Both the position numbers and the translations under genes were made by a program. A stretch of 64,000 nt of DNA, from assembly GCF_964106895.1 (NCBI RefSeq), contig NC_133580.1:22828565-22892564 (forward strand), in the 5' to 3' direction. This document shows, piece by piece, positions 1 to 10,286 of this stretch (positions within the stretch are counted from its first letter, which is position 1; each line of letters starts with the position of its first letter). The notes below the pieces were generated by a model, which was not told the origin of the DNA, ran no database searches, and saw nothing but the letters and a program-made list of their open reading frames with translations. Origin of the DNA: Numenius arquata. Taxonomy: Eukaryota > Chordata > Aves > Charadriiformes > Scolopacidae.

Positions 1-223
1 ACCTCCTGGGGTGGTGATTGCACCACTGCCCTGGGCAGCCTGTTTGGGATGCTGCAGGCCCCCGGGAGGGATGGCTGGGGACCAGCAGCAGCCCCAACAA
101 AGCCTCAGCTCCCCCTCACCCATCTGGTGCCACTGTGAGCTCTTCATCCTCTGGGCTGAGGGCTACATATCCGAACATTTGCCATGTGGATGGTAAAATC
201 TAGTTCAACAATGCTTAAATAAG
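1..223. other. Unique non-coding stretch
   Basis: No repeat, splice-flanked frame or RNA gene was recognised. Short overlapping frames on the plus strand have no protein-like features and are treated as chance. Confidence 0.5.
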
Positions 224-290
224 AGAATCACAGAATGATATGAGGTTGGAAGGGACCTCTGAAGATCTACTCCAACCCCCCTGAATAAGA
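224..290 (-). mobile_element. CR1 LINE 3'-end fragment
   Basis: The stretch opens with AGAATCACAGAATGATATG and continues with the GGTTGGAAGGGACCTCTG block, which is the complement of the CR1 3' untranslated tail. The element therefore points to the minus strand. Only about 65 bases remain, so it is heavily 5'-truncated and carries no coding sequence. Confidence 0.8.
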
Positions 291-1760
291 GAAGCTAATA
301 AATGACCTCTCCTTTGTCTGGAATCTTTGTTAACAGCTAATTGAGCCAATCAGAACACATGTGGGCAAAGGAGAGAGGGTTAATGCTTTTGTTCCTGCTC
401 TGTCAGGGGTGGCAGGGCCCACTACTGTTGTGTGTACACCCTGTTATACACAGGCGTTGTGCCTACAATAGATGACTAGCAAAAATTACCTCTGCAGAGA
501 GATGGCAGAGACAGCTATTATTTTAATGCATGGGGCTGATTCCGCATATTTTCCTGCTCATCTTTCCCTATTAAAGATAAGCAACACATAACAAAATGGT
601 CCTACGTGCTAAGGGGCTTATGACAGCACATCTCAGCATCAAAATTCAGCAGACCTCCTACCAGGAAACGCATCCTCCAACTGCACAGAGCTTTTACAGA
701 CCTGCCTGGGTCCCAAGCGATATTTTTATATAGCAGCTGTAAATTCTTGCAGTTGTTTGTGTCTGAAAAATATTCGGGAACAAATTGATACATTTCTACA
801 TACTCTTGCAACCTGCCTGATTGATGGCCGCTCGTATTTTTAGAGGCCTTAACTTGGACACTTTCAGGCTCAGAGCCTCAGAGATGGAGCTCCCAAAGCA
901 CGGGCTGCTGCAGCCATCCCTGCAGGGGAAACCTTGATGCAGGACAGGTTATCCTTGAGACTGGCACCCAGGATTACTCACCCTGCCCCACAGGACTTCC
1001 ACCACAATATGCGTTTCCCCAACAGATCTGTGCTTTTTACACATTTTGTGGGGCAATCCACCATCGCCCTCCATTAACTAACAAATTTGAAGCACACATT
1101 GGGTTATGTACTGTCACATCATTGCTTGCAGTCCCTACCAAGCCAAAAAAAAAAAAATTATTGGCAAGGAGACTATCTCCACTTGCCTCCGGCTGTTGGA
1201 AAAGATCTGTGGGCTTACCTGATTTGAGGAGTTCCAGGAACTCCCTCTAACTCTGAATTTTCAAGACAGTTTGGATAAATTTATCTGCCAGAGACCTGGG
1301 ACTGGCAATGAAAGGCTGTGACACTGTGCAGAACAAGTGGAAGAAAAATAACTTATCAAAAATACTATTTTCTTTCATGCAAAGAATCAAACTTTAAATG
1401 ATCCCATCTGTCACTTTCATCCGCACCCTGTTCCATTGGCTGGATTTTGCTCATTAAGATAAATTTCAAGCCAGCAGATCATTTTTACCTTCAGGGCTTT
1501 GATGAAATGTAGCGTTTGGGACTTCCTCCCCTCTTCCATTTTTTGAAAGCCATAAGAGAGGAATAAGTGTATTTCTCTTAGGCTGCTTTGCTATTGTATG
1601 GTATGGCTTTGACCTTCCAAAAGGGAAAAACACTACATTCAATTTCCTCCTCCTTTTCCTCACGGGACTAGGAGCTGGCCAAGCCCCTGCAATAAAAGTT
1701 CAACCTTGCATCGTAAAACCCTCTTTTCTTTATTATTCCCTCTCCTCAAAGCTTCCCCAG
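291..1760. other. Unique AT-rich non-coding stretch
   Basis: No gene or complete repeat is visible. There is a 12-13 base A run near 1146. A string around 1255-1300 faintly recalls a decayed CR1 tail but is too diverged to call. Confidence 0.5.
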
Positions 1761-1959
1761 CAAACCTCTAGCCCTTTCAAGATGTGGGCTGGAGAGCTTC
1801 TATGTTGTACAAATAGTTCAAATGTCTTTGTTTCTTCCCTGAAAAGACACAAAAAAGATTTGTGGGATTCCTTGCCTCGTAACCAAACACAACTGTATAA
1901 CACTGCAGTTTGCATGTTACGGCTCCCCACGCTTTTAGCCCCAATGACTATATTTTACT
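1761..1959 (+). other. Candidate splice-flanked open frame (possible exon)
   Basis: A strong acceptor lies directly upstream: a pyrimidine-rich run ending CTTCCCCAG at 1760. The sequence then stays open for 66 codons to a donor ACT|GTAAGT at 1960. The frame includes the peptide SSLKRHKKDLWDSLPRNQ. I recognise no protein family. The opposite strand is also open across much of the interval, which weakens the case. Chance occurrence is quite possible, so this is a lead and not a gene call. Confidence 0.15.
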
Positions 1960-2024
1960 GTAAGTGTAATTATGCATTGGAGTGGTTTCTTGAGGAAAGT
2001 GAAAAATCATCAGCTGCTTAAAGT

Positions 2025-2240
2025 TTTTAAATCAAGCCTGGGTGTTTTCAGTGGGGTCCTGCTCGGTGTCTGGAGAACACAGAGGCTCTCAGTGCATTTC
2101 CAGGAGGGTATATAATCCCATGGTCATCGTCAGACATGGTATTGAGGAATTAGGGGATGGGCGGGATCGCCTTTGTTATACAGGATGTAGGATTAGTTGA
2201 ATTTAATGGTCTGTTTTGGCCTTTAAATCTATGAATAGGG
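2025..2240 (+). mobile_element. Ancient CR1 3'-end relic
   Basis: The block runs from a TTTAAATCAAGCCTGGGTGT start to an end at GGCCTTTAAATCTATGAA. It follows the order of the 3' end of turtle/crocodilian-type CR1: a body ending in a 'tatgcaggaggt...gatgat...atggtc...ggccttaaaatctatgaa' tail. Divergence is heavy, as expected for a copy predating modern birds. The plus orientation is set by the tail. No coding capacity remains. Confidence 0.6.
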
Positions 2241-4096
2241 GAAATAAAAATAATTAAAAAAAAGAACAAATGTCCCTATTACAGCCAGCATATTTCCGCC
2301 TCCCGAAAGCGGAGCCAGAGGGACTGCAGGCAGCTGGGGCTGGAATTGAGTGCTGGGAAAAACAAGGGCACCCCTTGGTGCACTGTGCCCTGCACCTAGG
2401 ACACCCACAACACCCCCAGACAGCCCCTGCCAAGAAAACCCAGGAGCCCAAACCCACTGGGATTTGCTGACGTCTTGCAGAAAAAGAGCAGATGTGAGGA
2501 CATGCACAATGCTCAGCTGCTTTTCAATTTTTTCTCCCCCCTTGATGTTATTTTAGATGTTCCAGAGCTAGAAACCTAATGCTTTTTCTATTTCTAAATT
2601 AAGCTAATTAAAATTTTAGTCTGGTGGACATTATCTTATTGCATAATTAGAAAGGCTTATAGTGCAGTAGTTTGGTTGGTACCAATCCTTTTTGCTTTAA
2701 ATCGAGTTTCATTAATTGAACAGGGCTTAGATAGGTGCTTATAAGGTAAAAAGCTAACTATCTGTTCTTAACAAAATACTCTATTTTCCCTTGCAACTGT
2801 ACCTGCTCTGAGCCTGCATGTTTTACGCTATAATAGTTTTCCCTTAGCAAAGCACAGGCAATGACACCTGTGATCTGCAAGGGAGTTTCGGGGACTCTGG
2901 GCACCCCTGGTAGATGCTGGTGCAGATTGCCCGCCGGACGCAGGTTGCCCACTCGACATAGCAAACACAAAGGATCCTCTGGAAAATGGCAAATCCAAAC
3001 TCTACCCTACGAATGCACAATATCATATGCTTAACCATGGGATATTGCATAATTAATTACTCCCAGGCCTTTATTAAGCCCCAAAGAATCTTTCTATAGA
3101 CTAGACTGGTATTACTCTGCCATAAATTTTAAAGAGATTACTGTTAATTAATTTAACTCGTCTGCATACCTAAAACTCAGCTAAACCCTCTATTGTGCCA
3201 TCTGCTGTCATTTCAGACGCGTAGGACTTCCAAACTCCCATAGAAATAGAAACGGATTAAAACCATCTACTTGGATATAAAACAATTTAAGAAACAAATT
3301 GCTTTTCAACACCTCCTGCAGTGCCCTGTGCAGAGCGGGGCCAGGGAGCTGACTACGCTCAGCACATCCCCAGCCACAGTCACCAAATCCGCACGGGAAC
3401 CAGCACAACGCCTGAGACCGATGGGCCTGTGGATGAGTTGAGGGCTCTTGCTGCTACCACAAATGAAACAGTAAATAATTACATTAATAGAGCCAGGCCT
3501 TCCAGTTGGCCAAGTCAGAGTAGCTGGAGTATGTTTTGTCAGTAAACAGTCTCAGAAAAAAAAAAAAACCAAAAAAGCAACTTTTTGTCAAAAACAAACA
3601 GCTCCATGCAGCAAGCATCTGCTGCGTAAAAATTTCCTTTTTTTTCTATCAGAAAAGCAGAAACATATTCAGGTATAAAAATTCTTGGCACACAAAAAAA
3701 CCTTCACAAGAGGGTTTGAAAACACTGCTTACTCATTTCTCAGGTAGCAGCTGCTTCTTAAAATACGGATATTTTTAGTAGAAGGCTGCAAATAAATTTA
3801 AAGAAAAAGAAAGAAAGAAAAAAGAGAAATTTTCACCCAGTTCAATTGCCAGCTCCTCTTCACAAGCTGGTTGGGGATGAGGGGTATGGCAGCAGCCCCT
3901 TTAGCTAGCAGAGAGTCTGCGGGGACACGGGACCTCACACCAGGGAAGAGAGCCAGAAGGTGCAGCACACCCAGAGCAAGCCTGCAGCTCACAGCGCTGG
4001 TTTAGGCACAGGGAGTGTTGCTGGAACCTGGGGAAGACCCAAGGATCTGCCATCTCACAAAGCTGAGCTCAGGCGCTCACCTGCTCTTTCAGGTCT
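2241..4096. other. Unique AT-rich non-coding stretch
   Basis: The part from about 2560 to 3190 is AT-rich and non-repetitive, with several TAAT/ATTA cores (for example TTAAGCTAATTAAAATT near 2599). It is a weak candidate for conserved non-coding sequence. A run of 13 A lies at 3556-3568. No gene is supported. Confidence 0.4.
3800..3829. repeat. (AAAG)n-like simple repeat
   Basis: This is an imperfect purine tract of AAAG units with A-rich interruptions, about 30 bases long. It is a short microsatellite with no sign of function. Confidence 0.75.
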
Positions 4097-4545
4097 TAGA
4101 ATCATAGAATTGTCTGGGCTGGAAGGAACCTTTAAGATCACCTAGTCCAACCATCAACCTAACTCTGATAAAAAACATCCCTAAACCACGTGTCTAAGCG
4201 CTATGTCAACCCGGCTTTTAAATCCCTCCAGGAATGGTGCCTCAACGCCTTCCCTGGGCAGCCCATTCCAAGGCTTAAGAATGCTTTCCGTGGAAAAATT
4301 GATCCTAATATCCAATCTGAGCCTCCCCTGGGGCAACTTGAGGCCGTTTCCTCTTGTCCCATCGCCTGTTCCTTGGGAGAAGAGACCGACACCCCCCCCC
4401 CCCCGGCTACACCCTCCTTTCAGGGAGTTGTAGAGGGCAAGGTGGTCTCCCCTCAGCCTCCTTTTCTCCAGGCTGAACACCCCCAGCTCCCTCAGCCGCT
4501 CCTCACAAGACTTGTGCTCCAGACCCCTCACCAGATACGTTTCCT
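4097..4545 (-). mobile_element. CR1 LINE, 3' part with RT C-terminus remnant
   Basis: The copy begins at its 3' tail (TTAGAATCATAGAATTGTC) and runs back through the 3' UTR into the C-terminal reverse-transcriptase frame. The minus strand from 4531 to 4181 reads open for 116 codons. It includes LRELGVFSLEKRRLRGD and the DGTRGNGLKLPQGRLRLDI block, the standard CR1 RT C-terminal signature. The copy is 5'-truncated just upstream of the SYEERL-like segment (here SCEERL). A 13-base C run interrupts it at 4392-4404, which corresponds to a run of G codons in the frame. Confidence 0.95.
4392..4404. repeat. Poly-C run inside CR1
   Basis: Thirteen consecutive C residues lie inside the CR1 at 4097-4545. 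They probably arose by slippage in a C-rich CR1 segment. Such runs are prone to length error in assembly. Confidence 0.8.
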
Positions 4546-4857
4546 AACCAATAATTCATTTCCAGCGTAGTCAGTAACTGTGCAAGATGAGGCCCAGCAG
4601 CCTGCCCTCGGTTTAATTTGCACCACTGGTTTTGTTCAGGATGTTGTCCCTGCGTTGCCACCTCTCCACCTTTTTCCAGGCTGGCAGCCAAAGGGATGCC
4701 CGGGCAGATATTCCCGCAGACAGAAAGCTAAAGGTGGTTGGCTTTACATTTGCTCCATGAGGGTTGGGCGGAGGGCAAGCGGTTTGCATCTCTGCAAGGG
4801 GTCCGAGCCACCGCATCACTCGGACATCAAGTTTGTTTGCAGTGAGTGTACCATCAT
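4546..4857. other. Unique stretch between CR1 fragments
   Basis: No repeat or gene is recognised. Open frames of about 100 codons on both strands overlap each other and run into the flanking CR1 tails, so they are not supported. Confidence 0.5.
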
Positions 4858-4926
4858 CTGGGTGTTGGACTAGATGATCTCCAGCGATCCCTTTCAATCC
4901 CATACCATTCTGTGACTCTGTGATCA
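4858..4926 (+). mobile_element. CR1 LINE 3'-end fragment
   Basis: The sequence GTTGGACTAGATGATCTCCA is followed by a degenerate CCCTTTCAATCCCATACC block and a CATTCTGTGACTCTGTGATC tail. This is the plus-strand reading of the CR1 3' end. About 70 bases survive. Confidence 0.85.
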
Positions 4927-5079
4927 TGCTCATTGCAGGGAATACTCTCTGCTGACACCAGACACTCTACCTCCCTGCCAGCATAGGGATGTCCCTCAGT
5001 GAGGTGATGAGGGATCAGTCTGCACTTCCCTGACAGTCAAAACCAGAGGTATATTTTCTACAAAGGGAAGGGTTAACAA

Positions 5080-5510
5080 CCCATTGTGTTACCCTTCTTG
5101 AACACCCTTCCAACCTCCCCTTCAAAGCACTTTATGAGCTTGGCCATGGTTTTGTTTAGCGAGGGCATGAAAACAACCCAGGGTGCAGATGCCACAACCC
5201 CAGCAGATGATCAGGGACACATCTCTCTCACAGGGAAGAAGTCTTTCCTGATAACCGTTTTCAGCCTCCCAAGCTGCTGTTGCCCCTTGTAACATCATTT
5301 GTCTTTTCCAAGAAGAGTTTGTGTAGAGATAGCTGTAGGCTGCTGTTAAATCACCGCTTCAGCAGTCCAAACCAGCCCAGCCCCATCAGCCAGAGCCTTG
5401 CAGAATAGGCATCCCAAGCCCCCAAACATCTCCATAGGGCTCCTCTCCAGTCTCTTCACTTAAATTGGGACCAGCCAGATCCAGCAGTAGAGGTCTAGGT
5501 CTTGCTCCTT
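5080..5510 (-). mobile_element. Divergent CR1 remnant
   Basis: Segments in CR1 order are recognisable but strongly mutated. They include GAAGAAGTCTTTCCTGATAA, a TTGCCCCTTGT block, GCTGTTAAATCACC, and CTCCTCTCCAGTCTCTTCAC followed by a degraded 'agatgtcca/gtagaggtctagg' region. The order matches the minus-strand CR1 RT C-terminus. The part upstream of 5215 is less certain. No open frame persists. Confidence 0.6.
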
Positions 5511-5513
5511 ACT

Positions 5514-5690
5514 TCATAGAAAGGTTAGAGTTGGAAGGGACATTGACAATCATTTAGTTCCAAACCCCCTGCCCTGCGCAGGGAAACCTCCCACCAGACC
5601 AAATTTCTCAAAGCTCTGTCCAACCTGGCCTTGAGTACCTCCAGGGATGGAGAAGCCACAGCTTCTCTGGGCAACGTGTATATAGTACTT
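5514..5690 (-). mobile_element. CR1 LINE 3'-end fragment
   Basis: The fragment starts CATAGAAAGGTTAGAGTTGG and continues through CCCTGCCCTGCGCAGGGA, TCCAACCTGGCCTTGAGTAC and CACAGCTTCTCTGGGCAAC. This is the well-known CR1 3' UTR and last RT codons in minus orientation. It is the same subfamily as the copies at 23593 and 46914. Confidence 0.9.
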
Positions 5691-7017
5691 CACAATATAT
5701 ATCCCACTCCCTTGGAGCCAGCAAAACGAGGACCATCCCAGGCCACCACGGAGGGTGGCTGAGGCACCCAAGTTAAGGGGCCAGAAAAGAGAAACTATGC
5801 AGTTATGGTTTATCCCATCCACTGAGGTGTCTGAAAGCTGCTGCTTGGGTGGGCACTAAAGAAGCTTTGGTGCCAGTGGCTCAGCAGATGGTCGCTATTT
5901 GGTGGCATCCAGCTATGCCCTAAAGCCTTCACTGCCTCCAGCCTAGCAAAGTCCTCCCTCTCTGCTTATCTGCGTAGTTTACGTGGCAAAACAATTATTC
6001 CAGCAGCACATCAAACGGTCTTGCTGTCGGGCCTCAAATTTCAGTGTGATTGGTAATCAGTGCATCAGCCATCAGAAGTGGGTTATTAAAATATCTGTCA
6101 TGATGAAAAATGTAAAATAAATGCAGATAAATTGTATTACACTGGGTCATTTAGCTTTAAGCGCAGCAGCCTCTGTGGGTTTTTTTTCCACTTAAGTGAT
6201 ATGCAGCATGAAACAGCACAAATAAATACAGATGTAGAGAACATTAGATACACTTTGTAAGAGCAAATTATGTACGTTCACATTTCATTCTAGTTAGATC
6301 AAAATTAGATGGTTTTCCTCCATTATCACAGTAGATACACTAAAAGCCAGTGATTTATGAAAGAAACCGCTGTGAATGCCATTATAATTGATTAACCTAA
6401 GACACTGGTGACCTACTTATAGGTATACAAATATGATTATAATTGTGCAGTAAGTAATTGAATGTTCTGCAGGACTTCTTTATAGTGTGAATGAAATGCA
6501 TAAAAACAAGAGGGAGACAAAAGGTTTCAACCCTGTGTGATGTGCTGAGATCCTAGGAGAGGTACTGAGTGCTTCCTGCTCCTGTCGAGGTGAATAGGTG
6601 TTGGGACCTTGCAGAATCAACCCCCTCCTGAACGGCAGCATTTCCCATAGATAGACTCTATCAGACAACAGGCTCCAGCTCGCTTTGTGGCTGGAATAAC
6701 CTTCGACACGCTGAGTGTGTCTCATCGCCTGGGAGATGCCGCACACAGACCCCCTCCTGTTTCATAAGTATTGGAGCACCTCCTCAAGGACTTCCTTTGG
6801 GTCAATGTAGGGGGAGAGACAGATCCAGCCCAGGAAGCACAGGGCTACAAAATGAAGCTATGTGCCAATATTTCTGAACCACCCCTTTGTAGCAGAACTC
6901 AGCAGTGCTGCAGTAGGTTTGGGAATTTGCCAAACCTCAGGTCTTTACCAGCTGTGTCTGAGAGCCCACCTCTGGTCTGCTAACGGATATGAGTGTCCAT
7001 GCTTCCTTGTTTTACAG
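5691..7017. other. Unique stretch with an AT-rich CNE-like block
   Basis: No gene is recognised. The part from about 5985 to 6480 is AT-rich, not repetitive, and dense in homeodomain-type cores (ATTATAATTGATTAACC near 6380 and GATTATAATTG near 6435). Such blocks are often conserved non-coding elements in vertebrates. Conservation cannot be judged from one sequence. Confidence 0.4.
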
Positions 7018-7092
7018 TCACAGCTAGGACATGGCAAAGAGCAAGAGCATCTCACTGCCTCCATAAGTTTGCAATCCACACATAGCACAGTG
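7018..7092 (+). other. Candidate splice-flanked open frame (possible exon)
   Basis: A very good acceptor (GCTTCCTTGTTTTACAG, ending 7017) is followed by 75 nt that are open in only one frame, phase 0 to 0. The peptide begins SQLGHGKEQEHLTAS. The donor GTG|GTGAGC follows at 7093. I recognise no family. The splice signals are better than average, but 25 codons are too few to prove coding. Confidence 0.17.
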
Positions 7093-9836
7093 GTGAGCAC
7101 CTAGACAGTCCCCACACACTGGAAGCTCATGGGTTGAAGCCCAAAGTTCTTACTTAGACAATGAAAGTGGTCTAACACTGCAGTCCCAGGCAATGGTCTT
7201 TGCTAATTAAGTCTCCCAACACCTCAGTAGTGCGTAAGCTGCTGGACTGTGTACCAGCATCACCCAGCCTACAGCTGCATAGAGGCTCTCACGGCGTTTT
7301 TATGTGTCACAGATTTTCCCGTATCTTTTGCTGCTAGTTACTTTCTCTCTTAATTTGTCTAAACTCCTCCTCCTCTGCATGGACATGGGCAGAAGAGCTA
7401 ATCTCCAACAATGACACACACTAGCTCTCTGCAGAACAAAATTCTAGATTCCTTATTAGAATTATTAAATATACTGAAGCCCAGTGATGAATTGTTTAAA
7501 ATCTATATGAATTCTGATGCTGTACACCGAATTAGAGATTTGAATGCACCTCTGCAATTGTGTGTCCCTCTGCCAATAGCTCCATCACGGAAAAGCATCC
7601 ATTTAAACCTTCTGGGATAAATGATCTGTCACAATTCCGTGGACTGGAAACCCTGGAGATGACGTGGGAGACAGGACCTGCTAGGATGGGATTGAGTTAA
7701 TTAGCACTGTATCTGAGGAGAGCTGTAACAGCGTAATGAAATGAATAAAAGCTATCTAAAGTGACTCCAGTGGATTGATGGGCACTTGCTGCTGACTATG
7801 GTATGGTCAGGACTGTACCCATGCGTGCAGGGCGATGCATTTATCATGCATTGTTCATGTTGGAGGAGATGGATGGGGAAGAGGGTGCTGGCAGGGTCAC
7901 TGCAGAGCTTTCTGGTACGATGTGTACTCAGGGTAGAGTCTGTTTGTCGGGGGGGTGGGGTGGGTGGTGGAACTATTTGGGGCTGGGGAACTGTTGACAG
8001 CAGCTCCTCACTGCCGCAGGAAACCTGGCTCAGTGACAGCCCTGCTCATGGGGAGCCAAAGCCACCAACCCCTGCATCCTCAACGCAGCGTGGGGTCATG
8101 TCCAGCAAACACAGCTCTGGCACTCTGCCCCGGCCCACTTTATCCTGTCGGAGAGCAGCACCTCCACTCTATCACAAAGCCAGACATTCACAGCACATCC
8201 TGGAGAAGAGTTTCATCCCACACCCTGAAGCGTTACCTTCAATCTGGGCATGCAAGCGATTGCATGAAGATGGCCGTGTTTGACTTCTGCATCCATCCTT
8301 TTACATGCTGACAGCTGCCAAGGGATGACTGACAGGTTCTGCTTTTTCAGTGTGCTTTGCATTCTTTTCTATATTCAGTTTTCTGGAAGAGGAATACGTT
8401 GGCCCTAGCAATGCTGCATTGGAGAGAGGTGCTTTCTTCCTCAGAGTAAATTTTACATTCAGCATAAAAATACTGACACTGCCTGTATGGATAGCTCTGT
8501 TATCGTGCCTGAGGCCAATAAAGAAAGCGTAAGAAAAAAAATTCCACAAGTTAAACCCGTACTTTACAGCAATCAGACTCTTGCTTTTAATTTTTAAACT
8601 TCTCAAATTCTAGCTTCCACAAAAATGAAACAGTAAAGGATAAACACAGCTGCCAAGCTGAGCTATTTTGAAGCAGAAAGTTGACTCCCAGCTTGGCCAG
8701 CTATTCTGACCACCAAAAATAATATACACTAAAATTAAAAGGGATGACAATGCAAAAGACCACGTACTATCTTCAGTCTACGTACAGCCCTATATCTATC
8801 TCTACCACTGGGAACTGGAGCTGTGCCCAGCAGTTGTATCTAGTCCTAAGCATTGCCTATCTACCAAAAAGTAGAGAGAGCTGCTGGGGACAGATAGCAG
8901 CTATTACCAGAGCTAGTGAAGTGATACTTGTAGCTTTGCTTAAACAAGGGGAGCGTAAATAAACCCAGCCTGGCTTTCTCCATAGCCAAATTCCCGTTGC
9001 AGCTGCAGAAGCATTTCTGTCGTGGCTTTCCCCAAAGCAGGAACAAGCCCAACCCACACAAGCCGCATAACTTCGTTGCTCTAGCACCACGACTCGCCTC
9101 TTTCAACGTAGCTTTTCCTCACACCTACCAGCAGCAGCTGGATCAAATCCCTAGCTTCTGTTTGCCCTCATCCTTTCAGACATCTCCTCCTTCCAGCTGC
9201 AGCTGTACAGGTCCAAGTGCTGGGACAAGCCTGATAATATGAACTGTGAGGCCAAACGAAACCCTATGGGGAGCACCTGTGCCCCTATCATTCCCTCCAC
9301 GCACATCAGCTGCTCTTTCTTCCTAAGCATTGCTTGGAGCAAAAACAGTGAAATAATCCCAGCCTCAAGCCTATTGCAGAAATTAAAAATGACTTGCTTG
9401 TAGCTGGACGCAAGACTTACTAATTACCCACCAGCATTCGGGTGGCAAGTTTGCCACATGAGTAATTGCATGTCCACAAAAGTGTTCCACTGGTAGGGTT
9501 ATTATCAGGAAAACAGGAATTCAGTTGGAAAGCATTAATAAACCTTTAAGACAACAGCTATTATGGTGATTGATCCGCCATCCAAGTGTACACAACTCAT
9601 GCAGGATGGAGGAGCAGAGGTTATTGCACAGGGAGGGTATGCCGGGAGGTGGGAAGGAAAGGTTGTTGTAGAGGTCAGGGATAAAAATTGGTACTGTCAG
9701 GTTCAAAAGCGTTTAAAAAACCCACACGTCTTTTCCAAAGCTGACTCAATATTAGATTATTTCAGTAGTCTGCAGAATTTGCTACTTAGACTGTTGCTTG
9801 CTTTCTTTTATTAAACATGGGCAAAAGAAGAAATTT
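7093..9836. other. Unique non-coding stretch
   Basis: No gene or repeat is recognised. A plus-strand frame at 7411-7620 encodes a leucine-rich peptide (NKILDSLLELLNILKP...) preceded by CTCTGCAG. It lacks a usable donor before its stop and lies in AT-rich sequence, so it is not called. A small G-rich run sits near 7950. Confidence 0.45.
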
Positions 9837-9970
9837 AGAATCATAGAATCATCTAGGTTGGAAGGGAACTTTAAGATGATCTAGTCCAATCATCAACCTA
9901 ACACTGATAAAAAACCAAAAGAAAACCATACAACCCCCCAGTACTAAACTATGTCTCTAAACACTATGTC
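9837..9970 (-). mobile_element. CR1 LINE 3'-end fragment
   Basis: The start AGAATCATAGAATCATCTAG is followed by TCATCAACCTAACACTGAT and AACTATGTCTCTAAACAC. This is the same 3' UTR as in the copy at 4097. The copy stops before the coding part. Confidence 0.88.
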
Positions 9971-9993
9971 TAATATCCGTGTTTGGTCTCCAG

Positions 9994-10286
9994 GCCCAGC
10001 AGATGCTGCAAATGGGGAGACTGCAGACACAAAGAGGAACAGCACCAGACATGCCCGGTGCACCCGTGCCTCCTCCTGAGGGGAGCGATAAAATCACCAA
10101 ATTGCTTCAAGGGCTGAAAAAAAGGATGAAGGAGAGAACTGAGCTGCCCACCGTAACGCCAGGAATGTCTGTCCTGGCATTCTGGGGCCGCTGCAGTGAT
10201 CTCTTGCCCACGAGCAGCTGCACATTGAGAGCATCTCTCCTTGCGACTTGTGTGTATCAGAGGTTTGTCCTTTGGCACTCACTGGA
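9994..10286 (+). other. Candidate splice-flanked open frame next to CR1
   Basis: The acceptor GTTTGGTCTCCAG ends at 9993, about 25 bases beyond a CR1 remnant. The sequence stays open for 97 codons to GGA|GTAAGT at 10287, phase 0 to 2. The frame includes a proline-rich stretch (PDMPGAPVPPPEGSD) followed by a basic helix-like segment (LLQGLKKRMKERTE). I recognise no family. The second half is less protein-like. This could be chance. Confidence 0.15.

Noticed and set aside
1255..1300. Very old CR1 tail
   Set aside because: Similarity rests on one short string (TTCAAGACAGTTTGGATAA). Too little to separate from chance.
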